This document shows, piece by piece, positions 7,693 to 16,096 of a stretch of DNA of 39,736 bases (position 1 is the first letter of the stretch; the number at the start of each line of letters is the position of its first letter). Source of the DNA: Streptosporangiaceae bacterium. GTDB lineage: Bacteria > Actinomycetota > Actinomycetes > Streptosporangiales > Streptosporangiaceae. A program made the position numbers and the translations under genes. The DNA is taken from contig JASHOV010000167.1 of NCBI GenBank assembly GCA_030038495.1, positions 1 through 39,736 of the forward strand, in the 5' to 3' direction. The notes under the pieces are model-generated. The model was not told the origin of the DNA. It was given only the letters and a program-made list of their open reading frames with translations, and searched no databases.

Positions 7693-8708
7693 CCCCGCCC
7701 AGATCAGGGAACGAGGGCCGGGCTGCCGCCGCGGAAGGTCCGGCTAGCCCCGGCATGGTCGATGTATTCTCCGATGTTCAGGTCGAGACTGCCCTGGCGG
7801 CGAACCCGGCCGGGTACGCGATCGCCGAGCTCGCCGACTCCGATCCGCGCATTCTCACGCTCAGCGCCGATCTCAGCACGCCGCTGGCCGAGTTCAGGGA
7901 CCGCCATCCGGACCGCTACATCGAGCTCGGCATCGCGGAGACGAACTCGGTATCGGTGGCGGCGGGGCTGGCCGCCAGCGGGTTCGTGCCCTACATCTTC
8001 TCGATGGCACCGTTCGGTGTGCTCAAGTGCGCCGAGCAGCTCCGCACCGACGTCGCCTACAACCACCTGCCGGTCCGGCTCGTCGGCCGGCTGTCCGGCC
8101 TGGCCATGGGGTTCTTCGGGACCAGCCACCACGCCGTCGAGGACATCGCCGTCGCCCGCGCGATCACGAACATGACGGTCGTCGCGCCCGCCGATAGCCA
8201 TTCCGCGCTGAGCCTGATGCGATCCACCGCCGGGCTGAACGGCCCGGTCTACCTAAGGATCACCGAGCGACCCGTCAATGTGTACCGCGAGCCGCCGACG
8301 ATCGGCCTCGGTCAGTGGCTGCGGCTGCGCAGCGGCAGCGATGTCTCCCTGATCGGGCACGGACTGGGCGTCGGCCTGGCCGTGCGGGCCGCGGCGGCGC
8401 TGGCGGCCGAGGGCATCGAGGCCGATGTCTATGACGCCGCCTACCTCAAGCCGTTCGACGAGACCGTCCTGACCGAGAGCGCCGCGCGGACCGGCCGCGT
8501 CGTCACCATCGAGGAGCACAGCGAGATCGGCGGGCTCGCGAGCATCGTCGCCGAGGTTGCGGGCAGGCGCAGGCTCGGCGTCGCGCTGCGGAACGTCGGA
8601 CTGCCCGACGCCGACCTCGAGGTCGGGACGCCCGCCGATCTCTACGAGTACTACGGATTCACCGCCGACGGCGTCACGACCGCCGCGCGGGCGCTGGCCG
8701 GGGCCTGA
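7689..8708 (+). CDS. Transketolase, C-terminal subunit
   Basis: A 339-residue protein with the pyrimidine-binding domain and the C-terminal domain of transketolase. Y-I-E-L-G-I-A-E-T-N-S-V-S-V-A-A-G-L-A contains the Glu that activates TPP. F-G-T-S-H-H-A-V-E-D-I-A and D-S-H-S-A-L follow, and the C-terminal domain carries E-E-H-S-E-I-G-G-L. The GTG at 7689 overlaps the upstream stop (GTGA) and is preferred for coupling. The ATG at 7755 would drop a 22-residue low-complexity lead and is the alternative start. It works as a heterodimer half with the preceding gene. The pair is dedicated to this operon, which argues for a ketol-transfer step in the pathway rather than housekeeping pentose-phosphate work. 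Confidence 0.88.
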   Translation: MTPPRSGNEGRAAAAEGPASPGMVDVFSDVQVETALAANPAGYAIAELADSDPRILTLSADLSTPLAEFRDRHPDRYIELGIAETNSVSVAAGLAASGFVPYIFSMAPFGVLKCAEQLRTDVAYNHLPVRLVGRLSGLAMGFFGTSHHAVEDIAVARAITNMTVVAPADSHSALSLMRSTAGLNGPVYLRITERPVNVYREPPTIGLGQWLRLRSGSDVSLIGHGLGVGLAVRAAAALAAEGIEADVYDAAYLKPFDETVLTESAARTGRVVTIEEHSEIGGLASIVAEVAGRRRLGVALRNVGLPDADLEVGTPADLYEYYGFTADGVTTAARALAGA

Positions 8709-8719
8709 GCGGGCGTCGG

Positions 8720-9727
8720 ATGCGCGCCGTGGTCTGCGTGCCTGGCGGCACCGAGGTGACCGACGTTCCCGACCCGGTGCCGGGAGTCGGCGAGGTGGTC
8801 GTGGCGGTGGAGGCGTGCGGTCTGTGCGGCTCCGACGTGCACGCGGTCGCCGCCGGGTTCGCCCGGCCGGGGCAGATACTGGGCCACGAGTTCAGCGGGC
8901 GCATAGCCGAGACGGGGCGGGGTGTAACCGGCTGGCAAGCCGGCCAGGCCGTCGCGGTCAATCCGCTGGGCAGCTGCGGCACGTGCCGGGCGTGCGGCGG
9001 CGGTGTGCCGTTCCGCTGCGACGCGATGCCCAACCTGGGGATTAGCGCTCCCGGCGCGTTCGCGCAGTTCGCCGCGGTCCCGCAGGCACAGCTGGTCGCG
9101 CTGCCCGACGGGCTGCCGGTCGAGGTCGGTGCGCACGCCGAGCCGCTCGCGGTCGCGCTGCAGGCGGTCTCGCAGGCCGGTGCCGGGCCCGGTGATGCGG
9201 TCCTGGTGTACGGGGTCGGCCCGATCGGGCTCAGCGTGATCATGGCGCTGCGGCTGGCCGGAGTGGACGCCATCGTGGCCGCCGGGAGGTCGGCGGGCCG
9301 GCGCGCTGCCGCCGCCAGGGTCGGCGCCGGCGTGGTCATCGACACCCGGCAGGTCGGCGTGACGGAGTACGCGACGCAGGCCGGCCTGCGATTCACCGCC
9401 GCCATCGAGTGCTCGGGCGCGCCAGGGTCGGTGGCCGAGGCACTGGGCCTGCTCGAGCCGGGCGGCAGCTGCGTCGAGGTGGCGCTGACGTCGGAGGATG
9501 CCGCCGTTCCCCTCCTCCGCATGGTCGGCGACGGGCTGCGGCTCTCGGGCACGTGCGCGTTCAGCAATCCGGCCTACGAGGCAGCAGTAGGGCACCTGGC
9601 CGCCGGGCGGGTGCCGGCCGCCGACCTGATCAGCGAGCGGGTGAGCCTGGCGGACACGCCCGCCGCCCTGGTCCGGCTGCGTGCGCCCGGTGACCTGGTC
9701 AAGATCCTGACCCGGCCCGGCCAGTAG
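8720..9727 (+). CDS. Zinc-dependent alcohol/polyol dehydrogenase (MDR family)
   Basis: A 335-residue medium-chain dehydrogenase. Catalytic zinc ligands are Cys in A-C-G-L-C-G-S-D-V-H and His-Glu in G-H-E-F-S-G. The structural zinc loop is complete: C-G-T-C-R-A-C-G-G-G-V-P-F-R-C. The NAD(P) fold is V-Y-G-V-G-P-I-G-L-S. Its overall look is that of sorbitol, threonine or butanediol dehydrogenases, oxidising a secondary alcohol of a polyol or sugar. It starts at ATG 8720, 11 bp after the transketolase gene. It probably catalyses an early oxidation in the pathway; the substrate is unknown. Confidence 0.88.
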   Translation: MRAVVCVPGGTEVTDVPDPVPGVGEVVVAVEACGLCGSDVHAVAAGFARPGQILGHEFSGRIAETGRGVTGWQAGQAVAVNPLGSCGTCRACGGGVPFRCDAMPNLGISAPGAFAQFAAVPQAQLVALPDGLPVEVGAHAEPLAVALQAVSQAGAGPGDAVLVYGVGPIGLSVIMALRLAGVDAIVAAGRSAGRRAAAARVGAGVVIDTRQVGVTEYATQAGLRFTAAIECSGAPGSVAEALGLLEPGGSCVEVALTSEDAAVPLLRMVGDGLRLSGTCAFSNPAYEAAVGHLAAGRVPAADLISERVSLADTPAALVRLRAPGDLVKILTRPGQ

Positions 9728-9762
9728 CCGGGGACGGACCCAGTCGCGATGTGAGGAGGGAC

Positions 9763-10632
9763 ATGGACGAGCTCGCCGGACGGGTCGCCGTCATCACCGG
9801 CGCGGGCAGCGGCATGGGCCGCGCCTTCGCCGTCCGCTTCGCCGCCGAGGGGATGAAGATCGTGGCCGCCGACATCGAGCCGGACGCGCTGGACGCGACC
9901 GTGGCCGAGGTCGCCGCGGCCGGTCATGACATAACCGGGTTCCGTACGGACGTCGCCGACCCGCAGGCCGTGCGGCAGCTCGCGGACGCGGCGTTCGAGC
10001 GGTACGGCGCCGTGCACCTGCTCTGCAACAACGCGGGCGTCGAGGGCTACCTGGACGGCCCGATCTGGGCCGCCACCGACCGCGACTGGGAGTGGACGGT
10101 CGGCGTCAACTTCTGGAGCGTGGTGCACGGCATCCGCGCGTTCGTGCCGCGGATGCTCGCGGCCGGCGAGCCCGGTCACGTCGTCAACACCTGCTCGATG
10201 ACCGCCGTGGTCGGTGCCAGGAACATGTACGCCGTCACCAAGCACGCCGTCCTGGCATTGTCGGAGGTGCTCGCGGCCGACCTGCGGGACCTCGATGCTC
10301 CGATCGGCGTGACCGCACTGTGCCCCGGCATGATCGCGACCAGCCTGTTCCGCGGGATAAGAAACCGGCCCGCGGAGCTGCGCAACGACGCCGAGCCCGA
10401 CGGGAGCCAGGAAGGCCGCGAGCTGCGCGAGCGGATGGACGCGATGCTCGCCGCCGGGATGCCGCCCGCCGAGGTCGCGGATCTGCTGGCCACCGCGGTC
10501 CGCCGTGGCGACAGCTACCTGCTGACCGATCACGACTGGGACGACAGGATCCGGCAGCGGCACGAGTCCATCCTGGCCGCTGCGGTGGGACCGCTGATCC
10601 CGGCGCGCGAGAGCGGAGCTGACGATGAGTGA
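9763..10632 (+). CDS. Short-chain dehydrogenase/reductase
   Basis: A 289-residue classical SDR. The cofactor motif is T-G-A-G-S-G-M-G near the N-terminus, then L-L-C-N-N-A-G-V-E, the catalytic Ser in N-T-C-S-M-T and Tyr/Lys in Y-A-V-T-K. Asp-Ile after the second strand (A-A-D-I-E) suggests NAD preference. The C-terminal ~90 residues are longer than usual and include a polar helix of R-N-D-A-E-P-D-G type. ATG 9763 is chosen because AGGAGG at 9754-9759 sits just before it; GTG 9751 would place that site inside the gene. It overlaps the next SDR by 8 bp, so the two are coupled. Confidence 0.87.
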   Translation: MDELAGRVAVITGAGSGMGRAFAVRFAAEGMKIVAADIEPDALDATVAEVAAAGHDITGFRTDVADPQAVRQLADAAFERYGAVHLLCNNAGVEGYLDGPIWAATDRDWEWTVGVNFWSVVHGIRAFVPRMLAAGEPGHVVNTCSMTAVVGARNMYAVTKHAVLALSEVLAADLRDLDAPIGVTALCPGMIATSLFRGIRNRPAELRNDAEPDGSQEGRELRERMDAMLAAGMPPAEVADLLATAVRRGDSYLLTDHDWDDRIRQRHESILAAAVGPLIPARESGADDE

Positions 10633-11389
10633 GCGTTTTGCCGGGAAGGTGGCCGTGGTCACCGGGGCCGCTAGCGGCTTCGGGCTGGCGGCCGCGACCC
10701 GCCTCGCGGCCGAGGGCGCCAGCGTGGTTCTCGTCGACCGCGCGGCCGACGCCCTGCAGGAGGCCGCCGCCTCGATCCACGGCGCACTGCCGGTGGTCGC
10801 CGACGTCAGCCTGGAAGCCGACGTGGAGTCCTACGTGGCCGCAGCGCTGTCGGCGCACGGGCGGATCGATCTGTTCTTCAATAACGCCGGCATCGAGGGC
10901 CGGATGGCCCCGATGACCGAGCTGTCGGCGGACGACTTCGACCGCGTGTGGGCGGTGAACGCCCGCGGAGTGTTCCTCGGGCTGCGGGCCGTGCTCCGGA
11001 TGATGAAGCAGCAGAAGTCCGGGGCGATCGTGAACACGGCGTCGATGGCCGGCATCCGGGGCAGCGCGACGTTCTCGCCTTACGTCGCGTCCAAGCACGC
11101 CGTGGTGGGCCTCACCCGGTGCGCCGCGCTGGAGGGCGCGCCGTTCGGGATCCGGGTCAACGCGGTCGCCCCCGGCCACATCGATACCCGGATGGCGCGC
11201 GCGCTGACCGCGCAGATCAATCCCGAGGACCCGGACGGCGTCTACCAGCGGATCGCGGCCAGCGTCCCGCTCGGCGGCCGGTACGGCACCGCGGCGGAAG
11301 TCGCCGGCCTGGTGCTCTGGCTGCTTTCCGACGACGCCGCGTACATCTCCGGCGCGACCCAGCTCATCGACGGCGCGCTCAACGCCTGA
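10625..11389 (+). CDS. Short-chain dehydrogenase/reductase
   Basis: A 254-residue classical SDR of standard length. Motifs in order: T-G-A-A-S-G-F-G (cofactor), V-L-V-D-R (Asp, NAD-type), F-F-N-N-A-G-I-E-G, the catalytic Ser in N-T-A-S-M-A-G, and Y-V-A-S-K-H-A-V. The C-terminus has the usual G-A-T-Q-L-I-D-G-A. It is distinct from the SDR just upstream, so they are not a recent tandem duplicate. It is the last gene of the operon; a convergent methyltransferase gene ends 18 bp downstream. A sugar, polyol or hydroxyacid substrate is likely from context. Confidence 0.88.
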   Translation: MSERFAGKVAVVTGAASGFGLAAATRLAAEGASVVLVDRAADALQEAAASIHGALPVVADVSLEADVESYVAAALSAHGRIDLFFNNAGIEGRMAPMTELSADDFDRVWAVNARGVFLGLRAVLRMMKQQKSGAIVNTASMAGIRGSATFSPYVASKHAVVGLTRCAALEGAPFGIRVNAVAPGHIDTRMARALTAQINPEDPDGVYQRIAASVPLGGRYGTAAEVAGLVLWLLSDDAAYISGATQLIDGALNA

Positions 11390-11407
11390 GCGCCCGGTTC
11401 GCCGCGA

Positions 11408-12091
11408 TCAGCTGCGCAAGGTCCAGACCGTCGTGTGCTTGACTTCGCTTCCTTCCAGGACAAGCAGGCCGGGAACCGCGTACGTCGCGACTGCCTCCAG
11501 CCGGTCGCGCGGCAGGTACTTGCGGCCGAAGTCGCCTACGAGGACGGCAGACCCGCGAGCGCGAGCCTGCTCGAGGAACCGCGTCACCTCCGATGCCAGG
11601 TCGCGCTCGTAGAAGGCGTCCGCGACGAGGACCACGTCGGCCTCCGGTGCCGACGTTCCCGAATCGGTGATGATGTCGTCGGTGACGGCGGTGATCGTGA
11701 CGCCGTTGGCGCGGGCGTTCAGGGTCATGGCCGCGGCCGCCAGCGGGTCGACGTCGTACGCGGTCACGACCGCGGCCCCGGCCTTCGCCGCCGCGATCGC
11801 GACCAGTCCCGAGCCGGACGCGATGTCGGCGACAAGCAGGCCGCGGGCGGCCTCCGGATGATCAAGGATGTAGCGAGCCAGCGCCCGGCCGCCGGCCCAG
11901 GCGAACGCCCAGAAGGGCGGATCCAGGCCGGTCACCCCGATCGCCCGCTCGGTGCCCTCCCACAGGCCGATCGGCTCGCTGGCCTGGTGAATCCGGATCT
12001 CGGGCACCAGCGGCACGGCGGCCAGCCGCGTGTTAGCCCGGACGATCTCCAGTAGCGCCGACTGGGGCTGCGCGCCGCGCTCTGGTGCCAT
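11408..12091 (-). CDS. Class I SAM methyltransferase (ETFB-lysine / nicotinamide methyltransferase-like)
   Basis: A 227-residue protein. The SAM-binding motif I is V-A-D-I-A-S-G-S-G-L-V-A-I-A-A-A, followed by A-Y-D-V-D-P-L-A-A (acidic residue for the ribose) and a V-V-L-V-A-D-A-F-Y-E post-II segment. Upstream lies D-P-P-F-W-A-F-A-W-A-G-G-R-A-L-A-R-Y, typical of the METTL20-like group, which methylates lysines of electron-transfer flavoprotein beta and similar targets. Many bacterial homologues are annotated as nicotinamide N-methyltransferase-like without proof. It stands alone, convergent with the SDR gene. Confidence 0.75.
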   Translation of the reverse strand: MAPERGAQPQSALLEIVRANTRLAAVPLVPEIRIHQASEPIGLWEGTERAIGVTGLDPPFWAFAWAGGRALARYILDHPEAARGLLVADIASGSGLVAIAAAKAGAAVVTAYDVDPLAAAAMTLNARANGVTITAVTDDIITDSGTSAPEADVVLVADAFYERDLASEVTRFLEQARARGSAVLVGDFGRKYLPRDRLEAVATYAVPGLLVLEGSEVKHTTVWTLRS

Positions 12092-12171
12092 AGCGGGCCA
12101 GGTTAGCCTGGCGGCCGCCAGCGCGCTTCACTGACAGTAGGTGACAGGCAAGCCCGGCTAACGTGCCGTGC

Positions 12172-12645
12172 ATGTCATTCCAGCAGAAGTACGTACACAG
12201 CCTTCCCGCTATCGAGCGCGCCGGACGCTACGTCAAGCGCTACCACATCACTCGCGCACCGGACGGCGTCATCGGCCCCGACGTGGTCGATGCCGCCTAC
12301 GCGGTCGCCGACAAGCTGCTGCCCGCCCCCGACGGCGAGATGCCGCCCGCCGGCTGGATCGTGCTGCACGAGGGCAAGGGCGCCATGTACCTGTGCGTGT
12401 ATAGCTGGGTCTGGGGGAACGCCGTGCACTCGCAAGGCGCGTCCGCCGGCGAGCCCCACCTGGGCTGCTCGGACACGGACCTGACCAATTTCGTGATCCT
12501 GTCCGAGCCGCTTGTCGGCTGCGTGTGGGAACTCCCGACGATGGCCCACGAGCGGACCGCCTGGGTCCGGCACATGCTGAGCCCGGAGGTGCCCGACCTC
12601 GACGGTTACCTCGCCGACACACTCCCGGACGGCCCGATCGGCTAG
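12172..12645 (+). CDS. Hypothetical protein
   Basis: A 157-residue soluble protein with no family I recognise. It is rich in Trp, Tyr and Cys around its centre (Y-L-C-V-Y-S-W-V-W-G-N) and has a well-formed end (D-G-Y-L-A-D-T-L-P-D-G-P). Amino-acid use is protein-like across its length, and the opposite strand has no competing gene. ATG 12172 is chosen; GTG 12163 would add three residues. Neither has a strong ribosome site. It lies between a divergent methyltransferase and a VOC gene, with no operon evidence. Confidence 0.6.
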   Translation: MSFQQKYVHSLPAIERAGRYVKRYHITRAPDGVIGPDVVDAAYAVADKLLPAPDGEMPPAGWIVLHEGKGAMYLCVYSWVWGNAVHSQGASAGEPHLGCSDTDLTNFVILSEPLVGCVWELPTMAHERTAWVRHMLSPEVPDLDGYLADTLPDGPIG

Positions 12646-12724
12646 CCGAGCCCTCGACCTGGACTGATGTACCAGAAGCGGCTGATGATGCGGATCCGGC
12701 AGCGGCGCATCTATTGTGATGAGC

Positions 12725-13447
12725 ATGCTGACTGGACCGCGGCTGCGGCAGGTAGCCCTGGTAGCCCGAGACTGCGGCCAGGTCGCCGGCGACTTGCGCG
12801 CGGCGTTCGGCTGGGCGGATCCGTTCCACGACCCCGGAGTTGGTCAGTTCGGGCTGACCAATGCGGTCTTCGCCGTGGGCGACACGTTCGTCGAAGTGGT
12901 CGCGCCGAAGCAGCCCGACACCACGGCCGGGCGCTACCTGAAGCGCCGCGGCGGTGACGGCGGATACATGGCGATCTTCCAGATACCGGATCTGGCCGCC
13001 GCCCGCGCCCGGATCGCCGATCTGGGCATACGCGTGGTGTGGACGGCTGAGCTGCCCGACATCGTCGGCACGCACCTGCACCCCAAGGATGTCCCCGGCG
13101 CGATCGTGTCGCTGGACTGGACAGTGCCGGCGCAGTCGTGGCGGTGGGCGGGCCCGGCGTGGACGGGGCAGGCACCCGAGCACGCTCCTGGCGGCGTGAC
13201 CGGGCTGACGGTCGAGGTCCTCGACCCGCCTGCCGCCGCGAAACGCTGGGCGCAGGTGCTCGGCCTGACCGCCGCCGGCGACGGGCGCGCCGCCGTGATA
13301 GCGCTGCCGGACTCGGGTCAGGTGCTGCGCTTCGTGCCGGTACCTGCCGGACGCGGCGAGGGCATCACCGAGGTGACGATCGCCGGTCTGACGGACGGCG
13401 AGCCGCGTGTGATCGGCGGAGTCAGCTTCGCGGCCGCAACGCGATGA
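12725..13447 (+). CDS. VOC-fold protein (glyoxalase-like, two modules)
   Basis: A 240-residue protein with two beta-alpha-beta-beta-beta modules of the vicinal-oxygen-chelate type. The first starts at L-R-Q-V-A-L-V-A-R-D and carries a G-G-Y-M-A-I-F-Q segment. The second starts at G-V-T-G-L-T-V-E-V-L-D-P and has A-A-A-K-R-W-A-Q-V-L-G-L. It lacks an obvious full set of His/Glu metal ligands, so it may bind rather than isomerise its ligand. Starts at GTG 12716, ATG 12719 and ATG 12725 are all possible. Its stop overlaps the start of an acyl-CoA synthetase (ATGA), so it probably acts on an acid or CoA ester handled by that enzyme. Confidence 0.75.
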   Translation: MLTGPRLRQVALVARDCGQVAGDLRAAFGWADPFHDPGVGQFGLTNAVFAVGDTFVEVVAPKQPDTTAGRYLKRRGGDGGYMAIFQIPDLAAARARIADLGIRVVWTAELPDIVGTHLHPKDVPGAIVSLDWTVPAQSWRWAGPAWTGQAPEHAPGGVTGLTVEVLDPPAAAKRWAQVLGLTAAGDGRAAVIALPDSGQVLRFVPVPAGRGEGITEVTIAGLTDGEPRVIGGVSFAAATR

Positions 13448-15060
13448 GGGAGAACTTCGCGACCGTGCTGGAGACCGTGGCCGACGTGCGCGCGGATCGG
13501 GTGGCCATCAGCCACGGGGACCGCAGCGTCACCTGGCGGGAACTGGACGAGCGGGCGGCACGGCTGGCCGCGTTCCTGGCCGGGTGCGGCGTCCGCGCCG
13601 AGGATCGGGTAGCGATCGCGCTGTACAACAGCATCGAGTACCTGGAGAGCGTCTTCGCGGCACTCAAGCTCGGCGCGATCGCGGTCAACATCAACTACCG
13701 GTACCAGGCCGCCGAGATGCTGCACATCTTCGAGGACGCGCGCGTCAGCGCCATCATCTTCGATGCCACGCTCGCCCCGCGGGTAACAGAAGCCGCGGGC
13801 GGAGCGCCCGTCCTGCACACCCTCGTCCAGGTCGGCGGCCCGCCGGCTGTCCCGCCTGTACACTCGTATGACCAGGTCATCGACGCCACCGCGCCCGTGC
13901 CGCGCGCCGCTCGCGAGATTGGCCACTGGCTGATGTACACCGGCGGCACCACCGGCAAGCCGAAGGGCGTCCTGGTCAGCCACGCGTGGCTCTACCCCGT
14001 CGCCAGCGGCAACGGCTTCGTGGTCGCAGGCGAGCCGATCCCGGACTCGCTCGGCGAGCTGCACGCCACCACCGAGCGGCTGAGCGCTCGCGGTGACGCG
14101 ATCGTCTGCGTGCCCGCTCCCCCGCTCATGCACGCGACCGGCATGTACACCTCGCTCGGGGCGCTGCTGGCGAGCGGCCGCGTCGTCTTCCTCTGCTCAC
14201 GGTCGTATGACGCCGACGAACTGGCCCGTACGGTCGCCGAGCAGCGGGCCGATACGGTGTCGCTCGTCGGCGACGTGTTCGCGCTGCCGCTCGCCGACGC
14301 GCTGGACCGGGCCGCGCGGGAAGGCCGTCCCTACGACCTGTCCAGCCTGCGCCGCATCCTGAGCGTGGGCGTGACCTGGAGCGCGGAGGTGAAGCGCCGG
14401 CTGCTCGCGCACGGCGATTTCGTCTGCCGTGACCTGGTCGCGGCCTCCGAGGGCGGCCCGTTTGCCATCAGCGAGACCAGGCGCGGCGATGCCGCCGTTA
14501 CCTCGCGATTCACCCTGTTGCCGGGTGCGCGGATCGTCGACGACACGGGCGCCGACGTCGTGCCCGGCTCGGGTCAGGTCGGCCTGCTCGCCGCGCCCGC
14601 CGACGCCGAGATCGGCTACCTCGGCGACCAGGCGAAGACCGCCCAGACGTTCCGGATCTTCGGCGGCGGGCGCTGGGTAGTGACCGGCGACCTCGCCTCC
14701 CTTGAAGCCGATGGCTCCGTTATCTTCCATGGCCGCGGCAGCCGGGTCATCAACACCGGCGGGGAGAAGGTCTTCGCCGAGGAGGTGGAGCAGGCGCTTA
14801 TCGAACACCCGGCCGTGCGGGACGCGCTGGTGGTCGGGCTGCCGGATCCCCGCTGGGGCCACCGCATCGCGGCCGTCGTCGCGGCCGTCCCCGAAGCCGA
14901 GGTGACCGAGGACGAACTGACCGCGCATGTCGCGACGCGGCTCGCCGACTACAAGAAGCCACGCGCCATCGTCTTCGTTCCCGCAGTCCAGCGCAGCCCG
15001 TCCGGCAAGGCCGACCTACGCTGGGCTCAGTCGGTAGCCGCCGGCGGCCGGCAGTACTGA
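13444..15060 (+). CDS. AMP-dependent acyl-CoA synthetase
   Basis: A 538-residue adenylate-forming enzyme that would activate a carboxylic acid to its CoA thioester through an acyl-AMP. Motifs in order: the P-loop M-Y-T-G-G-T-T-G-K-P-K-G near 165, the A5 region A-A-S-E-G-G, W-V-V-T-G-D-L-A-S-L (A7), the hinge/A8 region G-R-G-S-R-V-I-N-T-G-G-E-K-V-F, and the catalytic Lys in P-S-G-K-A-D-L near the end. Length and motif style fit FadD-like medium/long-chain or steroid-acid ligases; the substrate is not evident. The start ATG 13444 overlaps the VOC gene's stop. Confidence 0.9.
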   Translation: MRENFATVLETVADVRADRVAISHGDRSVTWRELDERAARLAAFLAGCGVRAEDRVAIALYNSIEYLESVFAALKLGAIAVNINYRYQAAEMLHIFEDARVSAIIFDATLAPRVTEAAGGAPVLHTLVQVGGPPAVPPVHSYDQVIDATAPVPRAAREIGHWLMYTGGTTGKPKGVLVSHAWLYPVASGNGFVVAGEPIPDSLGELHATTERLSARGDAIVCVPAPPLMHATGMYTSLGALLASGRVVFLCSRSYDADELARTVAEQRADTVSLVGDVFALPLADALDRAAREGRPYDLSSLRRILSVGVTWSAEVKRRLLAHGDFVCRDLVAASEGGPFAISETRRGDAAVTSRFTLLPGARIVDDTGADVVPGSGQVGLLAAPADAEIGYLGDQAKTAQTFRIFGGGRWVVTGDLASLEADGSVIFHGRGSRVINTGGEKVFAEEVEQALIEHPAVRDALVVGLPDPRWGHRIAAVVAAVPEAEVTEDELTAHVATRLADYKKPRAIVFVPAVQRSPSGKADLRWAQSVAAGGRQY

Positions 15061-15106
15061 CGGGCAGCGGCATCGGATACGCCCTGTTCTGTGGCAGGAT
15101 CGCCTG

Positions 15107-15508
15107 ATGCTGCAACTCCTGGGTTTCATCATCGACTGCCCGGACCCGATGAAGCTGGCGGCCTTCTACTCCCAGCTGACAGGCCGCGCCATCAGTGAGG
15201 GTAGTGACGACAACTTTGCCGGCATCACTTTCGGCGAGGTCGATCTGGCCTTCCAGCGGGTCGCGGACTACCGCCCTCCGCGCTGGCCCGACGACGAGCA
15301 CCCCAAGCAGTTCCACCTCGACTTCGAAGCGGCCGAAATCGAGCCCGAACAGCGCCGCGTCGTCAAGCTCGGCGCGACACTGCAGAAGGACTTCATCGGA
15401 CCCGAGGGCTACGGCTGGCAGGTCTACACCGATCCGGTCGGGCATCCCTTCTGCCTGTGCCGCCACGACGGGGTCACGTGGACCGACAAACGGGTGGTGT
15501 GGCCCTGA
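15107..15508 (+). CDS. VOC family protein
   Basis: A 133-residue single-domain glyoxalase-like protein. It begins L-G-F-I-I-D-C-P-D-P-M-K-L-A-A-F-Y, the usual first strand and helix of actinobacterial VOC proteins, and has H-L-D-F-E-A midway and V-Y-T-D-P-V-G-H-P-F-C-L-C at the end. The C-terminal D-P-x-G-H-P-F-C signature is common in small VOC proteins of unknown role, often linked to antibiotic or electrophile resistance. It lies 46 bp after the acyl-CoA synthetase gene and may be cotranscribed. Confidence 0.85.
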   Translation: MLQLLGFIIDCPDPMKLAAFYSQLTGRAISEGSDDNFAGITFGEVDLAFQRVADYRPPRWPDDEHPKQFHLDFEAAEIEPEQRRVVKLGATLQKDFIGPEGYGWQVYTDPVGHPFCLCRHDGVTWTDKRVVWP

Positions 15509-15542
15509 GCTGGGCGACGTTTCAGCGGCGAGCGCTTCAGCA

Positions 15543-15606
15543 GTGTCCGGGTGTCCGGGTGTCCGGGTGTCCGGGTGTCCGGGTGCCCGGGTGCCCGGGT
15601 GCCCGG
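15543..15606. repeat. Tandem repeat, eight copies of an 8-bp unit
   Basis: Five copies of GTGTCCGG are followed by three of GTGCCCGG, head to tail and without spacers. The block lies between the VOC gene and the end of the SRPBCC gene, 23 bp past the latter's stop codon. The T-to-C change is shared by all of the last three units, as expected from slippage expansion. It is not a CRISPR. Confidence 0.95.
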
Positions 15607-15628
15607 GTGGCCGCCCGCCGCCCGCCGG

Positions 15629-16096
15629 CTACCGTGACCGCTGCAGGAGCGCATCGAGCTGTGTAAACGAGCTCGCCCAGCCGTCCTTCGCGTCGTGGGC
15701 CGTCTGCTCGGCGAAGGGACCCTGGCGCACTTCGAGCAGCGTCCGGCCGCCCGGCTCGTCCTGGAACTCCAGCCGCAGATGCAGGCGGTGAGGGCCGGCC
15801 GTACCCGGAATGCCCTCCACGTCCTCGTGACCGACGAGCAGCTGGTTCTCGACGACCTCGGTCAGGGTCGCATTCACCGGGCTGCGGACGCCCGGGTCGT
15901 CGTCGCTCACCAGGACGAAGCGCAGGAAGCCACCAGGCCGCGCGTCGATCTGCACGGACTCGAAGGGGACGGAGAAACCGTCGGGCCCGAACCACTGGCA
16001 GAACTGGTCCGGGTCGACGAATGCCCGGTAGACCAGCTCGGGCGGCGCGTCGAAGACGCGCGCGATCAATATTTCGCCCTTGTCAGCGTTTGCCAT
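15629..16096 (-). CDS. SRPBCC / AHSA1-type ligand-binding protein
   Basis: A 155-residue protein of the START-like SRPBCC fold. It opens I-L-I-A-R-V-F-D-A-P-P-E-L-V-Y-R-A-F and continues F-C-Q-W-F-G-P-D-G-F, the canonical beginning of the AHSA1 (Hsp90 co-chaperone-like) group. The C-terminus W-A-S-S-F-T-Q-L-D-A-L-L matches the long C-terminal helix. Bacterial members bind hydrophobic ligands or act in stress and polyketide contexts; no specific role can be read here. ATG 16096 is chosen because the family's first strand starts about ten residues later. Confidence 0.85.
   Translation of the reverse strand: MANADKGEILIARVFDAPPELVYRAFVDPDQFCQWFGPDGFSVPFESVQIDARPGGFLRFVLVSDDDPGVRSPVNATLTEVVENQLLVGHEDVEGIPGTAGPHRLHLRLEFQDEPGGRTLLEVRQGPFAEQTAHDAKDGWASSFTQLDALLQRSR

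Noticed and set aside
15543-15606. CRISPR array
   Set aside because: Units are only 8 bp and contiguous with no spacers; this is a simple tandem repeat. The 16-bp repeat at 18606-18653 was dismissed as CRISPR for the same reason.
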